Source: Bacteroidales bacterium (lineage in GTDB: Bacteria; Bacteroidota; Bacteroidia; Bacteroidales; VadinHA17). Taken from it: a stretch of DNA of 17,180 nucleotides. The translations under genes were made by a program, and so were the position numbers. The stretch is taken from positions 1 to 17,180 of the forward strand of contig JADGPV010000093.1 of assembly GCA_017882245.1 (NCBI GenBank), given 5' to 3'. Below the pieces are notes generated by a model. The model saw only the letters and a program-made list of their open reading frames with translations. It was not told where the DNA came from and ran no database searches. Within the stretch, counting starts at the first letter, position 1; each line of letters starts with the position of its first letter. Shown in pieces: positions 14,069 to 17,180 of this stretch.

Positions 14069-14803
14069 ATGAAAACGGTTTGGATCGTATATATTGTCAT
14101 TCTCGTTTACTACCTGCTCGGAACGGTTGGCATTTATTTCATCAACAGAAGAAAAGAACCGCACATTAAACGTAAAGCCTGGATAAAACATGTTAACTAC
14201 TTTATAATTACCAACCTCGTATTTTTCAGCATCGCGATTAATCCTGTCATTTTCAGATATGTTGCAGCACTGATTATAATCGTAGGATTTTATGAACTTT
14301 TTAAACTATACAGGGGGTCCGGGTTCAGTCATAAAGGCTTCTTTCTTGCCTCAATAATAATTCTGGCGTCGCTCTCCATAGGATTTTATTGCTTCAGCCT
14401 TATGGATAAAGGATTAATCCTTTTTGCTTTCCTTATTATTGCAATCTTTGACGGTTTCAGCCAGGTGTCAGGTCAGTTACTTGGCAGGACGAAACTTTTT
14501 CCAAAGATAAGTCCCAACAAGACAGTCGAAGGTCTCATCGGAGGGTCACTGGTTGCTCTTCTGAGTGCTTTTGTGTTCAAAAACCTTTTCACGGCATCCT
14601 CCTTGAAGGCAATAATTCTGGCAGCTGTAGTTGTTGTCTTTGCTTTTCTTGGCGATACTGCGAAATCTCTCTACAAAAGACAATACAATGTAAAGGATTT
14701 CAGCAACCTTATTCCAGGACACGGAGGTTTTCTTGACAGGTTTGACAGCCTTATTGCAGGGGGTGCTGGCGTTACTCTGTTAGGGTTAATTATGAATTTC
14801 TGA
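14069..14803 (+). CDS. CdsA-family phosphatidate cytidylyltransferase (CDP-diglyceride synthase-like)
   Basis: The 244-residue integral membrane protein has about eight hydrophobic segments and the full CDP-diglyceride synthetase signature near its end (S200 to D226): SLYKR, KD, then PGHGGFLDRFD. Upstream it also has the conserved SPNKTVEGLIGGS (148-160) and a FDGFSQVSGQLLGR stretch (127-140). The family condenses phosphatidate with CTP to CDP-diacylglycerol, the precursor of phosphatidylethanolamine and acidic phospholipids, in the inner membrane. At 244 residues it is somewhat shorter than the usual 270-290, the difference being at the N-terminus. It could therefore be a second paralogue rather than the housekeeping enzyme. 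No other lipid gene is adjacent. Its 3' end is convergent, with a 59 b gap, with the MG2/plug gene. Family is secure; whether it is the essential cdsA is not. Confidence 0.88.
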   Translation: MKTVWIVYIVILVYYLLGTVGIYFINRRKEPHIKRKAWIKHVNYFIITNLVFFSIAINPVIFRYVAALIIIVGFYELFKLYRGSGFSHKGFFLASIIILASLSIGFYCFSLMDKGLILFAFLIIAIFDGFSQVSGQLLGRTKLFPKISPNKTVEGLIGGSLVALLSAFVFKNLFTASSLKAIILAAVVVVFAFLGDTAKSLYKRQYNVKDFSNLIPGHGGFLDRFDSLIAGGAGVTLLGLIMNF

Positions 14804-14862
14804 CAAATCCTTTCTTAACCATCCGGTAGCTTTTTTCTCAGATACCCGACCTTCTTTCTCAG

Positions 14863-17180
14863 TTAATTCTTAACAGTAAATGAGGTCACGCTCCTTCCGC
14901 TTTTACCGTCGGATGTGAAACCCTCAACAATAACAGTATATTCACCAGCCTCATCCGATGTATAAAACTCAACGGAAGCATCACCATTCTTGTCTGTCCG
15001 GACATCAGGATTCCAGTAGAGGGTGTTGCGAAAATCCGGGAGCCGACTCTTCTTCAATGCATCAATTGAATAATTGGGAAAGTTGAATTTATGACCATCA
15101 TGCAGACCGTTAAATTCCTGCCTGAATACCGACCTGTCAAAATCCAGAATACTCAGATCGCCTTTTTTTGAAACGATATTAATAATCCCCTCGATAATTA
15201 TATCATAGACAAAATATCTGGTATTCAATACTTCAATCCTTTCTATTTCAGATGATCTGATTTCGAGTACTTTATTAATATCATAAATTGGTATTCCGTC
15301 AACGATAACGAGTGGCGGAGTGGTGAATGATGCGTCCGGATATTTATTTATCAGTCTTAAGCTGCTCCTTTCATTCCTGTTTATAGCCGAGACACCCGGA
15401 ACTATTTCTTTTAAGACTTCCCTGACAGTTGTCAGTTCAATGAATTCCGACAGCAGAATGGTATTATCCGGTTCTCCGTAGAAATCCGGTCCGCCATTAC
15501 TCTTCGAACTATAGATGCCGGGATGCAGGAAAGGATCATAAATATTTCTCACTTGCATACTGACTATTGCTTTATTGATTTCTTCCAGATATGTTGTGTC
15601 AATATAAAGTGGTCCTGCCTCAAATCCTGCCGGCTCCGGGAGGAACGGATCCTTCAGGTCTATATAATACCCATCTGTTTCCGGAGACAACGGCTGAATG
15701 ACTATCTCCTTCACTCCATACTCCTTTACCGCCGTTAAGAATTCTCCGTTAACTGAGGTCCTGGTAAAATTGCATCGCGCCGTTTTTCCTATAAATGAAA
15801 TCGTAATATCTTCTTTTGACAGAGGCTTATCGGTGCTTCTGTCCCTGATCACTCCGCTTATTATATGGCCTTCAGGTTCGGGAAGATATTCAATGACCGT
15901 ATCAGCATCAGTAACTCCGGAAAAGTCGCTTGGATCCTGGTAAAAGATCATATAATCATTCATATCCGGAAGGACGATGTCAGTGTTGAATGCCTGAAGT
16001 TCAGGAGACTGCGTCCGCCTTAATAATTTACTGTAATTAGAATTCTCCATTAAACCCGGCCTGATGACTGAAACTGAGACGTTGCTTTCAACGCTTTTGC
16101 CTTTTTCATCTTCAGCTTTTATGTCAATTTTTATTTTTCCCCGCGGAGAAAAATCGTCAGACCGCGCCATTACATTATAGCTTATACCAGGTTTTTTATC
16201 ATTGTAAAACCATCTTGAGGCAAGCAACAGACCTGTTTTATCAGTGATAGTGATCTTTGCCAGGCCGGCAGGAAGCACATCCTGTCTGATTTTTATCACA
16301 GAATCGCTTTCAGCTGAAATCGCTCTAATGACAGGGGTAAATGATGAATGCGAATAAGTAATATGCAGGATACCCCCCGGAGCTTTGAACCCTGTACTTT
16401 TCATGAGGCTGATTATCAGGTTATCAGCCTGTTGGTCTGCCCTGACATTAAAAGTCAGTCCTGTTTCCTTGACAGAAGGGAGAGCAAATCTCCTGCCCTG
16501 ACCAGTGCTGTCAGAAGTCACCAGGAAAAGGCTGCCGGCTGAAGAAGGCTTTATCGATACGAGACCTGTGCCATGACTGTCAGTCCTGAACTGATTTAGT
16601 ACACCGCCTTCGCTGTCAATTATCTTTCCGTTAGTAATCACGGGGTCGCCATTTTCATTATAGCAGCAGATCCCGAGTCTGTTCCCGATTCCTGATATAA
16701 GATATCCCGTCTCAGGATAGAATATCACACTGTCAGGCTGATTATCCACAGGCGGGATCCTAAGTCTGCTGATATTTTCAAAAGGATTAATTACGGAGAT
16801 TTTCTTATACGCAAAATAAGATTGCGGAAAGTTCTTCATCCAGTTTGTGAATGAGCGGATAAAATAGCATCCGGTACTCAGCGTATCAGGTATCCTGAAG
16901 ACACCTTCACCTGTCCGGCTGTCAGTTTCGATCTTTAGCTGTATGACCGGAGTGCTGAATTTATCAAGCATATCTACATATACAACCTTGCTGATACCCC
17001 CTGCATTGTGAGTAAGCCCGCCGAACTCGCTGATCCTTAGAAACACCTCTTCACCGGCAATATATATATCCCTGTCAGTCTGAATATAAAGATCTTCGTT
17101 GTAGTTTTTTTTGCTGACTCCGGTCTTTAAACCTGATTGGGCAAATAACGAACTGCAGAACAGAATAATAACAAAAGAAA
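14863..17180 (-). CDS. Exported MG2 / CarboxypepD_reg-like / TonB-plug domain protein (start codon beyond window)
   Basis: The minus-strand frame is open to the right edge, giving about 771 visible residues. The first ones (SFVIILFCSSLFAQ) are the end of a signal peptide, so only a few codons are missing. The in-frame GTG at 17046 lies inside the conserved DLYIQTDRDIYIAGEEVF motif and is not the start. Domains in order: an MG2 macroglobulin-like domain just after the signal; Ig-like segments; a carboxypeptidase-regulatory-like domain (GHIISGVIRDRSTDKPLS, near 15850); a TonB-receptor plug-like domain (PLVIVDGIPI, SSEIERIEVLN, GIINIVSKKG; about 15160-15440); and a last beta-sandwich with WNPDVRTDKNGDASVEFYT. 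No outer-membrane beta-barrel follows the plug. This combination is common in Bacteroidota and thought to act at the cell envelope, but its role is not established. Family is secure. Confidence 0.88.
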   Translation of the reverse strand, partial: SFVIILFCSSLFAQSGLKTGVSKKNYNEDLYIQTDRDIYIAGEEVFLRISEFGGLTHNAGGISKVVYVDMLDKFSTPVIQLKIETDSRTGEGVFRIPDTLSTGCYFIRSFTNWMKNFPQSYFAYKKISVINPFENISRLRIPPVDNQPDSVIFYPETGYLISGIGNRLGICCYNENGDPVITNGKIIDSEGGVLNQFRTDSHGTGLVSIKPSSAGSLFLVTSDSTGQGRRFALPSVKETGLTFNVRADQQADNLIISLMKSTGFKAPGGILHITYSHSSFTPVIRAISAESDSVIKIRQDVLPAGLAKITITDKTGLLLASRWFYNDKKPGISYNVMARSDDFSPRGKIKIDIKAEDEKGKSVESNVSVSVIRPGLMENSNYSKLLRRTQSPELQAFNTDIVLPDMNDYMIFYQDPSDFSGVTDADTVIEYLPEPEGHIISGVIRDRSTDKPLSKEDITISFIGKTARCNFTRTSVNGEFLTAVKEYGVKEIVIQPLSPETDGYYIDLKDPFLPEPAGFEAGPLYIDTTYLEEINKAIVSMQVRNIYDPFLHPGIYSSKSNGGPDFYGEPDNTILLSEFIELTTVREVLKEIVPGVSAINRNERSSLRLINKYPDASFTTPPLVIVDGIPIYDINKVLEIRSSEIERIEVLNTRYFVYDIIIEGIINIVSKKGDLSILDFDRSVFRQEFNGLHDGHKFNFPNYSIDALKKSRLPDFRNTLYWNPDVRTDKNGDASVEFYTSDEAGEYTVIVEGFTSDGKSGRSVTSFTVKN

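Noticed and set aside
14804..14862. Terminator between the cdsA-like and MG2/plug genes
   Set aside because: ACC-ATCC-GGT near 14819-14826 is only a 3 bp stem before a T run, and the TTTCTCAG direct repeat nearby forms no hairpin.
17044..17046. GTG as start codon of the MG2/plug protein
   Set aside because: The frame continues upstream through the conserved QTDRDIYIAGEEVF motif and a signal peptide to the window edge.
1..17180. CRISPR array, tRNA or rRNA genes, insertion sequences, phage or defence islands
   Set aside because: I found no repeat-spacer pattern, no tRNA-like cloverleaf, no transposase or integrase motifs and no terminal inverted repeats.

Overview
The window looks like chromosomal DNA from a Bacteroidota bacterium, probably Bacteroidales-like. 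The evidence is a PorZ-type type IX secretion (T9SS) protein with a C-terminal sorting domain, a MG2/TonB-plug surface-type protein, Bacteroidota-style -7 promoter boxes (TAnnTTTG) and A/T-rich start regions mostly without Shine-Dalgarno sequences. No tRNA, rRNA, CRISPR array, insertion sequence or prophage was seen. Genes fill nearly all of it: no gene-free stretch exceeds 300 bases, and the longest (about 180 b) is the divergent promoter region before the cdsA-like gene.

Left part (1-5900). A class III nucleotide cyclase with a Y_Y_Y ectodomain and one membrane helix runs off the left edge on the minus strand. It is divergent from rdgB (house-cleaning NTP pyrophosphatase) and porZ, which lie 27 b apart on the plus strand. 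PorZ ends exactly where a second, soluble cyclase ends on the opposite strand, the two stop codons forming TGATCA. The second cyclase carries a complete C-terminal HD domain whose metal motif resembles that of class I cyclic nucleotide phosphodiesterases. The first seems to start the same C-terminal region, with ligand residues changed, just before the window edge.

Middle part (5900-11800). On the plus strand come recO (recombinational repair), a GH3-family adenylating enzyme, a deoxynucleoside kinase followed by a clear rho-independent terminator, and an exported two-half M16 zinc protease. Good -7 boxes before several of these genes suggest separate promoters as well as possible read-through.

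Right part (11800-17180). An unrecognised lipoprotein with an extra C-terminal membrane helix is convergent, with a 9 b gap, with a minus-strand pair made of a small lipoprotein and a 2H phosphoesterase (LigT-like) gene 2 b apart. A CdsA-type cytidylyltransferase follows on the plus strand. It is convergent with a large exported MG2 / carboxypeptidase-regulatory-like / TonB-plug protein whose first few codons lie beyond the right edge.

The most interesting element is the pair of paralogous cyclase-HD proteins flanking rdgB-porZ. They may be a cyclic-nucleotide signalling pair in which at least one member could both make and degrade its messenger. That function is inferred from motifs, not shown.
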